Below, piece after piece: positions 32,274 through 43,676 of a DNA stretch of 64,000 nt. Within the stretch, counting starts at the first letter, position 1. Every line of letters starts with the position of its first letter. The DNA comes from Ipomoea triloba. Lineage: Eukaryota; Streptophyta; Magnoliopsida; Solanales; Convolvulaceae. Below the pieces are notes generated by a model that saw nothing but the letters and a program-made list of their open reading frames with translations, was not told the DNA's origin and searched no databases. The stretch is taken from positions 8,500,108 to 8,564,107 of the forward strand of contig NC_044930.1 in the NCBI RefSeq assembly GCF_003576645.1. Direction: 5' to 3'. Both the position numbers and the translations under genes were made by a program.

Positions 32274-32410
32274 TGGATGTTGCATTTGTACGTGTTTAAT
32301 TCTTGTCTGTTGGTTAATTAAGGAACAATAACAGGTAGAAATAGCAAGGTGATATGAATTGAACTCTGAACTGATGAATGAATTTGTTGGGAAAGAAAAA
32401 GCAAAGAGGC

Positions 32411-32419
32411 GTATTTATA
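32411..32419 (-). promoter_or_regulatory. Probable TATA box of peptide gene copy C
   Basis: The minus strand reads AAGCTTATAAATACGCC, about 140 bp upstream of the ATG, as in copy B. Further upstream (about 32493) TTGACC, a W-box core, is shared with copy B (28187-28192). Confidence 0.6.
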
Positions 32420-32647
32420 AGCTTGAATGCATAGGTGGGATATGGTGACTTTGATATTTTCGTTGGTATAGTTTTTGATGGAAGAATAGAAAGGGTTGAC
32501 CATTAATTGTACTTTGACTGCCTGGATGGGCGGGTTTAGAACTTGAATGGGTCAGCTACTCGTTAAGGAAGAAACTCTAATCTATCGTAAATATAAAAAA
32601 AAAATCACTTAAAAGAGGGATTCTACTTTATTCATTTTTTTATCATT

Positions 32648-32670
32648 TAAAATATATATATATATATATA
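32648..32670. repeat. (TA)n microsatellite
   Basis: Alternating TA run in the upstream flank of unit C. Confidence 0.8.
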
Positions 32671-32904
32671 AATATTTTTCAAGAAACTGAACAGAACTAT
32701 TTTTTTTAGATGCAATTAGAATACATCATGCAATCCTAGTAAACTTAGCTTGCTCAAAGGCTAATTTTTGTGTATATGGTGGCCTATCTTGATCCTCTAT
32801 CCTTGAATTGGTTTATGTATTCATATTTGGTCATTTTATAAATCGTCTAAACTGGTTACTCTTTATTGATATTGTGAATATGATGATGTTTTAAATTTGT
32901 TTAA

Positions 32905-33303
32905 GAGTTTATTACCGAAATGGTCACTCGACTATTGCGAAATTATCAATTTGATACTCGACAATTTTTTTTTGCCCAATTAAGTCTTTCGACTTTGAAA
33001 TATTTAACCAATTTGGTCCTCCGTTTATTTTGGTGTTAAACAACCGTTAAATCGGGACCAAATTGTTAATTTTGCTATAGTCAAGGGACCATTTCGGTAA
33101 TAAATTTTTGACTGAAATGGTCCCTTGACTATAATGAAATTACCAATTTGGTCTCGATTTAACGGATATCAAATGGTAAAATAAATAGAGGACCAAAATG
33201 GTTAAAATTTTCAAAGTCAATGGACTTATTTGGGCAAGAAAAATTGTCGATAACTAAATTAATAATTTTTCAATAGTCGATGAACCATTTCGGTAATAAA
33301 CTC
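32905..33303. mobile_element. MULE-like inverted-repeat MITE with 9-bp TSD
   Basis: GAGTTTATTACCGAAATGGT and its complement ACCATTTCGGTAATAAACTC form the ends of a 399-bp element that is an inverted repeat over almost its whole length. The perfect 9-bp target duplication TTTGTTTAA (32896-32904, 33304-33312) fits a Mutator-like origin. Confidence 0.88.
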
Positions 33304-33851
33304 TTTGTTTAATTAGCTCTTTTTCATGCATGCACCTACCTTATATGCCAACTTAACATTTTGACCAACACAATTCTAATTGATTGCAAATTGACTAATA
33401 CATAACATTAATTACATAAGTTTTTAATGTTAAATATCTTACTTGCAAATATTTTTTATTTGATGATGCAATTATACAAAATGCAAAATATCTAATACAT
33501 CATTTAACATTTTTTTTTCGAGGAGACTCATTTATAAGCTTCAAACCAGGAATTGAAGTAGATAGCTGGCTGGTTGACGGTTTGCGTTTTGACTGGGAAG
33601 GTTACGTTTAATAACAAAAGTAGAAATTTATTATCACGACTTGAATATGTCATAAATCGCCAATGAAGAAAAATTACAGTATTGAAATTAAAATGTGTTG
33701 AATCACCATTTAACTGTTTGGCAGTTGGGAGTTGGAACCCAAGAGACAAGAGTTGCTCAAAATAGTATTCTCCAAATCTCCAGCTACCCAGAAATTACCA
33801 TAAGCAACGTTTGATTCACGAACTTTTAAATTACATAGATAATAAAAATAT
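33304..33851. other. Spacer
   Basis: No gene or bounded repeat. A short antisense frame (33528-33749) has no family resemblance. Confidence 0.35.
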
Positions 33852-34099
33852 GGGAAAATTGTAATTTATTCCCCTCCATAATATGTCAATTATCAATGTC
33901 ACCCCTGAATTATTAGTGGTGGAAATGTTGCCCCTCAATTTTTAAAACGGTACATATATTGCCCCTCAACAGAAATTTTACCTCAAAGTCAATAGGCTCA
34001 TCATCTTTTTGTGTTATTTAAATGACGATTTTGAAAGTGCAGACCCGATTAATGAAAACAACAATGCATGCGAACTTCCAACTAGAAGGAACAAGCTAG

Positions 34100-34500
34100 G
34101 AGAAAAAGAAGAAGCAACTCAATGAAGAAAGTAGAGAATTTTTTTAAATCCATCCAGGGAGACAATGAACAAATAAAAAAATGATCGAAAATCATCAAGG
34201 TATACTTGAAAAAAGTTATGAGGTTCAGTTGTTAAAAGCTCAGACTAAAGCAAGGAAAGTAGAGTTGGCAAAATGACAGGAAGCGAACAAACAACGTCGA
34301 GAAGAGAACAAAATCTTACGCATAAATTTGGATTCTATCACAGATCCAATGGTGCGTGAGTGTATAAGGAATGAGCAACTACAAATTGTTCCAAAGAGAG
34401 CTAATGAGCAAACATACAGAGGAGACGTTGAATCAAGTTGCCAATTTAATCAATATTTTGACAATTTGGGAGGAAATGGAGGTGGTCTTGGGGACTATTA
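34100..34500 (+). pseudogene. Decayed transposon-associated NAM-like C-terminal domain
   Basis: The last part reads LRINLDSITDPMVRECIRNE and later FNQYFDNLGGNGGGLGDY before a TAA. This matches the C-terminal pattern of plant transposon-linked proteins with a NAM-associated domain (DPxxREYxxxxQ..., FGEYFxNxGG). Upstream the frame is broken by stops (for example TGA at 34274). No transposase is visible. Confidence 0.6.
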
Positions 34501-34776
34501 AATCTAAATATGTTTTGTTTAATTTTGGATGTATTAGGTTTAATTTTATGAAAATTATGTTTTATGTACTTTAATTTGCTATTCTTAATGAAATTTTATT
34601 GTCATAATATTTAATGTTACTGTGTTTATGTGATACTTCTATTCTTAATAAAATTTTATTGTTAAAATATTCAGTGTTACTATGTTTATGTGTTATCGTT
34701 GATTGTTAAATCTTCATAAATTTATAATACAAGATCATATAGTTGAATTTTTGTATTATAAACTTATTGTTATGTG

Positions 34777-34870
34777 TTTATTTTTTTGGTAAATTTACAA
34801 GGTCTTTTTCTCCGTCCGTTTAACAGTACATAGTCCACCCACATTCGCTGCGAGAGGCACGGGAGCTGGC
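34777..34870 (-). mobile_element. Truncated SINE related to 24459-24606
   Basis: Shares TTTTTCTCCGTCCGTTTAAC and CGAGAGGCA.GGGAGCTGGC with the bounded copy at 24459-24606. The B-box end is missing. Confidence 0.65.
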
Positions 34871-35754
34871 ATTTTGGTAAATTTGTTCTGTGTTTATTGA
34901 TTGATTGTTATCTTATTCTAAATTTATTTGTGTTTTGATTTATGTTGATTCTTCAATGTAAACCTAAACTTATTATCATTTATGACTATCACAGTAGGGA
35001 AAATCCTATCTCTCAATGTTAATTCACATACAAATTCTAATATAGAATTTACTGTAAAAATTTCCCAGCTTTTTGTTTAGGCATTTGGATATTTTTACAG
35101 TTAGATAAAGTAATCTGGCATGCCACCACTGAAATTTCAAACAGAACGGAACTTTGTCAGTATGAAATTAACTTTGTCTTCAGTGGTTTTATTGTTTTGT
35201 TGAGCAGATTTCAATATGCTCTTGCTCTGTGAGACGAAATGACATTTTTTTCCAAGACAATTGTGTACAAGCTATATATTTTATTGGTAACGATTGTGAG
35301 TTTATTGTATTTTTTACCTAATTTTTTATATATTTAATTATATTTTAATCTTTAGTTTTATTTTGAAGATTTAACTGTTGATATTCTAATAATTGGTGTG
35401 ACAAGATCATAAGATCCTACTATAGGTAAGTTGTTAAACTGGACACACTTAAATATTTTGAAAGTTACGAATGCGTTTTAACATAAAAATTCAGCGAGAA
35501 ACCATGAGTTTTAAAATCAATGAAATTGAAATTCATGTATGACTTTGGTTTGAAATTAAATTGAATGGTTAGATTTTATTTTTTTTTGACACTTTTATTT
35601 ATTGTGTAACTTTTTGCTAATGAAAGAACTCAACTGAAAGTCAATGGTGCATTTTACTTTCTAGTGGAGTTGGGCCCGTTTTGACAGCTTTACATATTTA
35701 TATGCATTATTAAATATGTATGCGTACAAAAATGCCTTTGTACTTTAATAACAA

Positions 35755-35801
35755 TGCTCTGATACTAACAAGTTGTTTAATGATGTTGCTCTGATACCAC
35801 C
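35755..35801 (-). other. Two retrotransposon primer-binding-site-like words
   Basis: GCTCTGATACTAAC (35757-35770) and GCTCTGATACCAC (35789-35801) are complements of TGGTATCAGAGC, the initiator tRNA-Met site of copia elements. They probably mark a small retrotransposon relic on the minus strand. Confidence 0.4.
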
Positions 35802-36631
35802 CTGATTCCAATTGGGAAAGAAAAGGAAAAAAGGAAGAAAAATACTTTTTTACCCTTTGATTATTATTAGTATTACTATTACACAAAGATATTTTACTCT
35901 TTATACAATATTTCCTTCTCATTAGTCATTCCCAATAATTATATTATTTCCTATCAAACAATGTAAATTGAACTCATATTTTATTCTAACTTTATATTTT
36001 TCCCATTGAATTACAATTTCTTCAACCTTAATTCTTTCATTCTAACCAAACACCTTGATGATTTTTTTGAAAGAACGAATACAATAATGATAAACATTTA
36101 ACGGAATATCATGAGTTTCATCTGTAAAATATTATCATGTTATAAAGAATTTAAATTCAATATAAATAATCTAATACCAATCAATTAGCAATTTCTTATT
36201 AAAATTAATTAATTTAATTTATATATATATAGACTCAAATTCGAAACATCTAAATATACGCATTTTATCCACACCTCATCAATTTTAACAAAATAACTGT
36301 ATGATATATTAAACACAGTAAAAATCGTGCGAAACACGGGCGATCAACGACCTTTTTTTGAAACCTCATTGCATGTAAAGGAATTGACAAAAATATGAAA
36401 GAAATGAAAAGTTGACAAGAATAGAAAAACTCACTTGAGACATGCATTTGAGGTCAGAAACGCATGTCCCATTTGCGTTCTTTTTTTTTTTTTGTATATA
36501 TGAAAACTCATTTGGGGCAATATATGTATTGTTTTGAAAATTGAGAGGCAACATTTACACCATTAATAATTCAGGGGTGACATTGATAATTGACATATTA
36601 TATTATAGAGGGCATAAATTACAATTTTTCC

Positions 36632-36909
36632 TTTTAGTTATTCCTTACTCCCTAAGCTATGATTTTTGAATTTATATTGTGGTTCCCATTATATTTTTTC
36701 ATAACATCCTTTATGAACATATTTTCAATGGCACAAAGATATTAGTCATGGCAAATGCAGTAAAGTTAATTGATATTGACACACAAACTGTGGGTTGGAA
36801 TTGTAATGTTCGTGTCATTAAGAAAAACGAACCAAAAAACACTATTGAAACGCCTAGAAAAAAGTGTCATTGAGGATGAAACTGTAAGTAAATAGTAAAA
36901 AATTCTCCC

Positions 36910-36944
<35 letters not shown>

Positions 36945-38751
36945 TATTATTATTATTATTTTATTTTATTTTATTTTATTTTTATCATTATTAGTTGTAG
37001 GGTCAACAACTAAGAATTTCACATATCAATAACCGCTTACAAGATGACGAATATATAATACAATTGAGGTCTCAATCTTATACACAATAAGGTAAAAACA
37101 TGGTATCATGCTATCATATACCATAACATCATTGCACGAATCATTCTCATTCACTACCTCCAGTAAACAAGATGCAATAAAGATACACCCAGGAAAAAGG
37201 AAACTCAACTTCACTAAAGATGGAGAAAATGAAGACAATTTTGAACCTCATCAAATGCGCACTAAGAAAAATTAATTTACTCTACTCAAACTAGCAATCT
37301 TTATCCAATTGTTTTTTTTCCATTGGTTGATCATGATAGATAGTCATCTATAGTTAGTGGTTTATTTGTTACTACTTACTTTAGTTGTAATTCAGCTATT
37401 TACAATTTTGTTATGTTTTATTAAAATATATAAGTATCGAGACTATTTCTTTTATTTTTATTAATTTAACATTTTCTCTCTCATTATTATTATATGACTA
37501 TTTTAACCAATTAAGAAACACTAATGCATTGGGCATTGGTTTAATCCCGCTGTGATAACTAGTTATTTCAACAAAATTAAACTTGGTGGATACTTCGCGG
37601 AAGTTCCGCATAGGCGAATTGAATCTTAATCCAAGATTTGTTGTACGACGTCGAAGGAAACAAAACAATGTACAGTTATAACTAATCCTAAAACACCCAG
37701 ATTAATTCCTTAATGCCCCTATTTAGACCTTCATTACCAAACATCTTGTCTGCAAATAAAAACAAAAGAAAATATATTAATCCATAATTTTTTTGTTTGC
37801 ATGGCGAGAAATACATTGATCACAGGCTGGCTACTTCCCCCTCGTGCATGCATGAACCTAATATTCTTTTATAATTATTGCATGTTCTTTTATTGTAGGC
37901 TTGTAGCCCATTTTGCAACAAGTCAACAACAACAATATCCATTATGCAGTATTTTCTATAGAGTACGATGCTGGACAAGTGAACGATAATCAATATCTTA
38001 ATCAATTTTTATTTAGTTATATTAAGTTAATTGGTTAGAATAAATGGGTTGATGTACAACTAATGACTAAATATATTAGAGCTAAATTATCTTAATGTAT
38101 GTCAACTCCTTAATACTCCATCCCGTGATCATTCTTATGCCTATTGTGTTATTGAGGAATGATGTATGTTACTCAGACACTTTGAAATTTGAATCAATGT
38201 CTTGTCATTTTATTCGTAGATCAGTGAATTTGCGAATGTACTTGCTTACACACTTGAGAGGGCAGGATATTCTCAGCCTAATTGCGTGATTGGGAATGCT
38301 TGTGTTCCTACTTGTATCCAACTTCGTTTCCCAATTACTTCATACATATTTAGATTTTATTTCAAAATAATATTAGAAACAAAGCAAAAAAGAAATGCAA
38401 GAATTTGCCGTTAATAACGTAACATAAATTTGTGACTTTAGAAGATTACATGTTTATTCTAACGCCTCTAGTCGATATATTTTTATCAACCATTTATGGA
38501 ACTAGTTTGGGTTAAATATATGGGCAACGATCCAGATTTTGTATGGGCAACGATCCAGATTACAATGTGGACCATGGATAAATATAATTTTCATTTTTAA
38601 TGAATTGAAAGACCATTATTTTGTAGCATACCTAAAATTGAATTTTTAGCATACAAAAAATAACAATCAGAAAATTTATCATTTAATGTACTAAAATGAA
38701 CTTTCAATATATATACTAAAAATGAATCTTATGTCAAATGTGTTGTAAAAC
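36632..38751. other. AT-rich spacer with (ATT)n and (ATTTT)n
   Basis: Triplet repeats at 36913-36960 grade into TTTTA pentamers to about 36983. GGGCAACGATCCAGATT is duplicated at 38521 and 38545. No gene was recognised. Confidence 0.45.
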
Positions 38752-39745
38752 TGTTGGGAAACTGTTTGGAAATAATTAGAAATATTACTACGAAAATAAT
38801 ATTTCTGGGAAAATAACAATGAGAAGAACGAAAAGGATAAACGGAAAGGGTTAACACGGGTCGAGCGAATCACTCTTTCCTTAAAACCTTATTTGCTACC
38901 TCGCAAAAGTGCTAGGAGCGTTGCAACCTAGGTTTCCCAGGATAAAACGTGTTACGATTCACAATTTGAGCACCCAAACTAGTGAACCCAGCGAACTAGA
39001 GCAAATGGTATGAACATATTTTAAGAAAGGAGTAGAAGTAGAGTTTCGAGGGAGAAAACAATTCGATGTTTTTAGTGTATCTTGGTTGTTTTTGTGTCTG
39101 TTGTAAATCTCATGCTTCCACCAACGAATATATATAGGGGTTGAAGATTAAATAGCAATTAACCATGGCATTAATCTGATAATTAAATCAAATTTTCAAC
39201 TCCTGTAACAGCTGACCAACAACTGACCATTACTTGAGATTTAATTCAAAATTTAAAAATTAGAATTAACGAAATTAATTCTGTAACAGATGAATTAAGC
39301 CTCTGAACGGTCACAAACGAAAACCCAAGGAGTCTGAACGACATTAAGACGGTCACAAACGAAAACCCAAGGAGTCTGAACGACATTAAGTCCTCTTGTT
39401 ACCCCTGCGCGTGAGAGATCAGAGAGCCTCTATGCTATACAATTCACTAAGCCATAAAAAGGTTCTTGTATAAATAGTGGTGCAAACCCACTTCCCAAAC
39501 CAATGTGCGACAAAAGCTTACTTCAAAGCTTTCCCACCATTTTTCCAACTCAAATGGGTCAACTTTGAGAACCAATTTCTCATTCACCCATTATCCGTTT
39601 TGTGCGTACCATATATCAATCTTTTCGTCTAACTACGAAGAACCCGAATCCACTTTGACCCGACCCAAATCGGAAGTGGACCCCACATATATTTGTACAA
39701 CAAAATAGCCACTAAAAATGTCATTCTATGCTATTTTTTCCAACA
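38752..39745. mobile_element. Probable solo LTR, about 1 kb
   Basis: Starts TGTTGGGAAAC and ends TTTTTTCCAACA, the inverted TGTTGG/CCAACA pair of an LTR. The flanking five bases (AAAAC and AAATG) do not match, so solo-LTR status is not proven. A 42-bp unit is tandemly duplicated inside at 39307-39348 and 39349-39390. No pol sequence lies on either side. Confidence 0.55.
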
Positions 39746-39881
39746 AAATGTCCATACTGCAAAGTGGACCATGACACATAGTATAATTATTGACAAAACA
39801 TGGCACTAGAGGTCGAGCAAATATAAGAAAATAAAATTGTATATCAAGTCTATTGAAGGTATGCACTGCAGTTCAGACCGA

Positions 39882-40017
39882 CACTACAAAAAGAAAATGC
39901 ACATGGACAACGGTGAAAAATTGTTGTAAAGCGAAAATATATTGTTGAAGCCAATGTTGTAGATCCCGCTTAAGATATATGTCAAAGACAACGATTAAAA
40001 ATCGTTGTCTTTTTTTA
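39882..40017 (+). mobile_element. CACTA (En/Spm-like) terminal fragment
   Basis: CACTACAAAAAGAAAA is the typical CACTA end. It is followed by subterminal words ACAACGGTGAAAAATTGTTGT and ACAACGATTAAAAATCGTTGT. No opposite end (TTTTTGTAGTG) was found, so it is a fragment or a short deletion derivative. Confidence 0.6.
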
Positions 40018-40053
40018 TGAAACATCAATAAGTGTATCATTTAAACGTATTTG

Positions 40054-40142
40054 TTAAAAAGTCATCACAGAAACTCGAACCACTCCCATCATTCATGTGA
40101 AAGTGTAAACTGGGACACCGGGTCCCACTAAACCAAAAGGTG
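40054..40142 (-). mobile_element. tRNA-derived SINE
   Basis: The minus strand carries an A box TGGTTTAGTGG and a B box GGTTCGAGTTT in the expected order and spacing. No target duplication was established. Confidence 0.6.
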
Positions 40143-40386
40143 TTTGGCCATATTTGTTAAATATAATTGTGTAGACAACATAATATAGTGAATGCGATAT
40201 ATAAGATAACAATTTTGTTCTTTCAAAAAAATATAACCATTTTGTTTGTATCTCTGCCATAGGAAGTTTCGTGTAGACAAAAATGGTACCTTAGCTGTAG
40301 CCAATTGTAAGACATGTCCGTACAAGGAAGGATCCTTCCTATCATTTTCCTAGAGATCCATCTCAGATCTCTCCTGCTCATCCATC

Positions 40387-40397
40387 AATATATATAT
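40387..40397 (+). promoter_or_regulatory. Probable TATA box of the DUF241 gene
   Basis: TATATATATGC lies about 130 bp before the ATG at 40527. Confidence 0.4.
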
Positions 40398-40526
40398 GCA
40401 TTCCATGCACTGTATGTGTTTCATCATCCATACGTAAATCCAAGAAATCAAAACATTTTCTTGATTAGTAAACCTAGTCTTTTGGCTCAGAAAAACAAAA
40501 AACAATTTACTTAGATTTAAAGAATA

Positions 40527-41228
40527 ATGGCAGTCTTAAACTTCGATGCATTGAGGGATTTACACGATTCCGCCAACGATTTGCTTCACTCGCCGGTAAT
40601 CAAACGGGAAATCGCCACCCATCGACAGGAAAAACTCGTGCACGAGGTTTCGGAAGCGTCATTGAGAATGTTGGAAGTGTGCGGGACCACAAAAGATGTC
40701 GTTTTGCGGGTGAAAGACCACCTTCACGACCTCCGGTCGGCGTTCCGGCGAATCATGGTCGGAGAAACGGTGTGCGCGGAGAGCAAGCTGCAAACCTTCC
40801 GGTGCGATCGGAAGAAGCTGAGGAAAGAGATGATGAAGCGGATGAATTCGCTGAAAGGGATGCGGAAGAAGAACGCGTGCTTGGCGGCGGCGAAGGAGAT
40901 GAGCGCCGCCGCCGATGATGATGATCTGAGGGCGGTGGTGAACGTGCTGAGAGAAGTGAGGGCGGCGACTATCTCGATGGTGGAGGCGGTGATGTCGCTG
41001 ATGTCGATGCCGTGCCCCGACCGGTCGGCGTCGTCCTTTGCGGCGAAGCTGATGAGAGTGAACAGCCTGAGCCGGTGGGAGAAATGCGACGCCACGACGC
41101 TGCAGTGCGCGAATACGAGGTTGGAGGCGGTGGAGATGGCGGTGGGGGATCTTGAATGGGAGCTGGAAGCTATAATTCGTAGACTCATCCGTACACGAGT
41201 TTCACTCCTCAATATACTCACAAACTAA
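40527..41228 (+). CDS. DUF241 family protein (plant-specific, single exon)
   Basis: 233 residues, no introns, as usual for this family. CGTTKDVVLRVKDHLHDLRS (about residues 52-71) and the C-terminal LEAIIRRLIRTRVSLLNIL are the conserved blocks of DUF241 (PF03087). The product is helical, basic and without a signal peptide or membrane segment. Its molecular role is not established. Relative to most members the N-terminus is short: the usual basic Ser-rich leader is missing and the protein begins within the LxxLxDLHDSxNDLL block. The coding region is much more GC-rich than the flanks. Confidence 0.92.
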   Translation: MAVLNFDALRDLHDSANDLLHSPVIKREIATHRQEKLVHEVSEASLRMLEVCGTTKDVVLRVKDHLHDLRSAFRRIMVGETVCAESKLQTFRCDRKKLRKEMMKRMNSLKGMRKKNACLAAAKEMSAAADDDDLRAVVNVLREVRAATISMVEAVMSLMSMPCPDRSASSFAAKLMRVNSLSRWEKCDATTLQCANTRLEAVEMAVGDLEWELEAIIRRLIRTRVSLLNILTN

Positions 41229-41543
41229 TTTAATTCTTTAGACAACTCCATTAACCCAAAATTGACTCAATTATCCTTTGTAATTTTTATTCATTCATTC
41301 ATTCTTATAAACTTAGATTAGAATAAATATTTATTAATATTCTACTATTAGCTATATATAATAAACTTTGGTCATCTTCCAATAATAACTCACCGGTAGT
41401 TGTAAATTATATCGTGGATCAGGATCTACTTTGCACCTAGTAAACACGACGTCAAACAGTGCATCATGTTTAATAACAATCATCATGCATGTACTATACT
41501 ATGTTTATAATATTTGTTTTATATGCTTATAAATCCAAACCTT

Positions 41544-41596
<53 letters not shown>

Positions 41597-41886
41597 CTAA
41601 ATTGTAGGTATATGAGGTATATCATATATATTTTCATTCACTTTATAATAGATTCATAATGTTCATTCTATATGTTCATGAAGACAAAGTTTAACATATA
41701 TAAACATTACACTATAGGTGAATCATATTTAATAGCATTCATCCTATACTATGTTCATAAAATTTGTTCTATATGATTCATTAATCTAAATCTTAATTAA
41801 TGTATATAAACATTACATTAACATTCTACTATTATATTAGCTATATATAATAAACTTTGGTCTTCCAATAATAACTCAGTGGTAGT
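41229..41886. repeat. 3' flank of DUF241 gene with (TA)n and a duplicated 60-bp block
   Basis: (TA)n spans about 41547-41593. The block TTAGCTATATATAATAAACTTTGGTC...TCCAATAATAACTC occurs at about 41347 and 41833 and brackets the repeat, as left by a local duplication or insertion. Confidence 0.6.
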
Positions 41887-42045
41887 ACAATTCTTTCCTA
41901 TTTTCCCATGCAACACTTATGAATTTGGTGAAAAATAGTTAGTTGGCATCATCTTGGCAAGAACTAATTTTTCAACCATTGAGAACAATAAAGGGTCACA
42001 TTTTGTGCTCGCATAACAAACACAGAAGTATTGATTTGATTAATT
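41887..42045 (+). repeat. Dispersed repeat, copy 1
   Basis: About 160 bp starting ACAATTCTTTCCTATTTTCC. It recurs in the same orientation at 62634-62780 with small changes (for example CATCATCTTGGCAAGAAC against TTCATCTTGGCCAGAAC). Confidence 0.75.
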
Positions 42046-42196
42046 AGTGACATATAGGGGTGTTTGGCAAATAGCTGATAATAGCTGATTGGTTTAGTTA
42101 GTAGTTGGTGACTGATTGCGTTAACTAGTTTAACTAGTTTATTGTATTAGCTGGTTATATAAAATTATTTGATAAATTAGTTGTTTATTAGTAGTT

Positions 42197-42216
42197 TTTT
42201 TTTTTTTTTGAAAACT
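42197..42216 (-). mobile_element. Tiny poly-T insertion with perfect 16-bp TSD
   Basis: T13 plus GAAAACT (20 bp) lies between perfect copies of TTGTTTATTAGTAGTT (42181-42196 and 42217-42232). The GAAAACT end is shared with the insert at 17446. Confidence 0.7.
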
Positions 42217-42234
42217 TTGTTTATTAGTAGTTGA

Positions 42235-42506
42235 TTGAATGTAAAATGATATTTAAGGGTATGAGCATATTGTGTTAATTTAACCTTTAAATATAATAAA
42301 ATGATAAACTCTTATTAATAAATAATTATAAAATTTGGGTATCATCTATACTTCTTTTAAGGACATAAGTAATTATTTTTGTTTATTTAATCTTATTAAA
42401 TTATTTCTAAAACAATTTTTATTAATTATTTTCAATTTTAATAATTTAAAATGATTTACTGCAATTATTATTATTATTATTATTAAATGTCTAAACCCAC
42501 AACCGG

Positions 42507-42554
<48 letters not shown>

Positions 42555-42589
42555 AAATGACAAACCCACCATCCGTTGTTGTTGTTGTA

Positions 42590-42624
<35 letters not shown>
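42235..42624. repeat. Duplicated block copy 1, ends at an N
   Basis: From TTGAATGTAAAATGATATT to the (ATT)n run this matches 42626-43015 with a constant offset of 391 through every word checked. The single N at 42625 separates the two. It is most likely an unmerged contig overlap. Confidence 0.85.
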
Positions 42625-42897
42625 NTTGAATGTAAAATGATATTTAAGGGTATGAGCATATTGTGTTAATTTAACCTTTAAATATAATAAAATGATAAAC
42701 TCTTATTAATAAATAATTATAAAATTTGGGTATCATCTATACTTCTTTTAAGGACATAAGTAATTATTTTTGTTTATTTAATCTTATTAAATTATTTCTA
42801 AAACAATTTTTATTAATTATTTTCAATTTTAATAATTTAAAATGATTTACTGCAATTATTATTATTATTATTATTAAATGTCTAAACCCACAACCGG

Positions 42898-42945
<48 letters not shown>

Positions 42946-42980
42946 AAATGACAAACCCACCATCCGTTGTTGTTGTTGTA

Positions 42981-43057
<77 letters not shown>

Positions 43058-43190
43058 ATGTCTAAACCCACAACTGGTTTATTATTATTATTATAAAATG
43101 GCAAACCTACCACCCGTTATGTATTATTATTTTTATTGTTGTTGTTATTATTAGTATTAGTATTAGTATTATTATTATTATTATTATTAC
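42467..43190. repeat. (ATT/TTA)n microsatellite tracts
   Basis: Long triplet runs are broken by AAATGTCTAAACCCACAAC.GG and AAAATG.CAAACC.ACC blocks, themselves present three times. The isoleucine-rich frame across this span is an artefact. Confidence 0.9.
42626..43015. repeat. Duplicated block copy 2, begins after the N
   Basis: See 42235-42624. The sequence continues past the copy-1 end into a longer (ATT)n run, as expected if this contig reads further through the repeat. Confidence 0.85.
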
Positions 43191-43676
43191 TAGTATTTTC
43201 GCCTGTGCGTTGCACGGAATGAATTTGTTATAATATTTTAAGAATATTTGGATCGATATACAATTATATAAATTATAACATCGAATATTATATAGCGCAA
43301 TTAATGAAATTGGTTGGATTGATTATGTTTTTTGATGTTTTATTTGCTTGAATTAGAGCAAATAATTGTCCAATTACCCGTGCGATTCACAGATAAATTT
43401 TTATTTATTTATTTAGATAATAAAATTAAAGAAAATTATTTTAAAAAATCTAATATTGAACATGTACATTTATTTGATTATAAGATTAGTGCAAAAGTAT
43501 CACTCAATTAATTGAATAATATATAACTTGTTTGTTTACAATTATCTTAAAAAGATCGATATTTATACTCCGTATAACTTAAGTAGTTATATTATTACAA
43601 AAATAAATATAGAAAAATGAGAAATAATTTAACTTTAATTACTACGGAGTATAAAAATAAATTGAATGACCAATAT

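Larger units (their letters stand above)
33852..36631. mobile_element. 2.8-kb element with about 140-bp terminal inverted repeats
   Basis: The left end GGGAAAATTGTAATTTATTC with CAATTATCAATGTCACCCCTGA is mirrored at 36494-36631 (GGCATAAATTACAATTTTTCC). The target duplication is unclear. It holds a decayed gene (34100-34500), a 78-bp tandem duplication at about 34590-34700, a SINE relic at 34777-34870 and PBS-like words at 35755-35800. Confidence 0.7.

Noticed and set aside
34777..34890. Perfect retroposition duplication around the SINE relic
   Set aside because: The apparent TTTTGGTAAATTT repeat is part of the SINE tail itself, so it is not proof of a target duplication.
38747..39750. Five-base target duplication for the probable solo LTR
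   Set aside because: The flanks AAAAC and AAATG do not match, so I kept the LTR call only at moderate confidence.
40679..41221. Alternative frames overlapping the DUF241 gene
   Set aside because: They are GC-rich overlapping frames with no family motif; the DUF241 frame carries both conserved blocks.
42948..43154. Open frame of mostly isoleucine
   Set aside because: It is a translation of an (ATT)n microsatellite.
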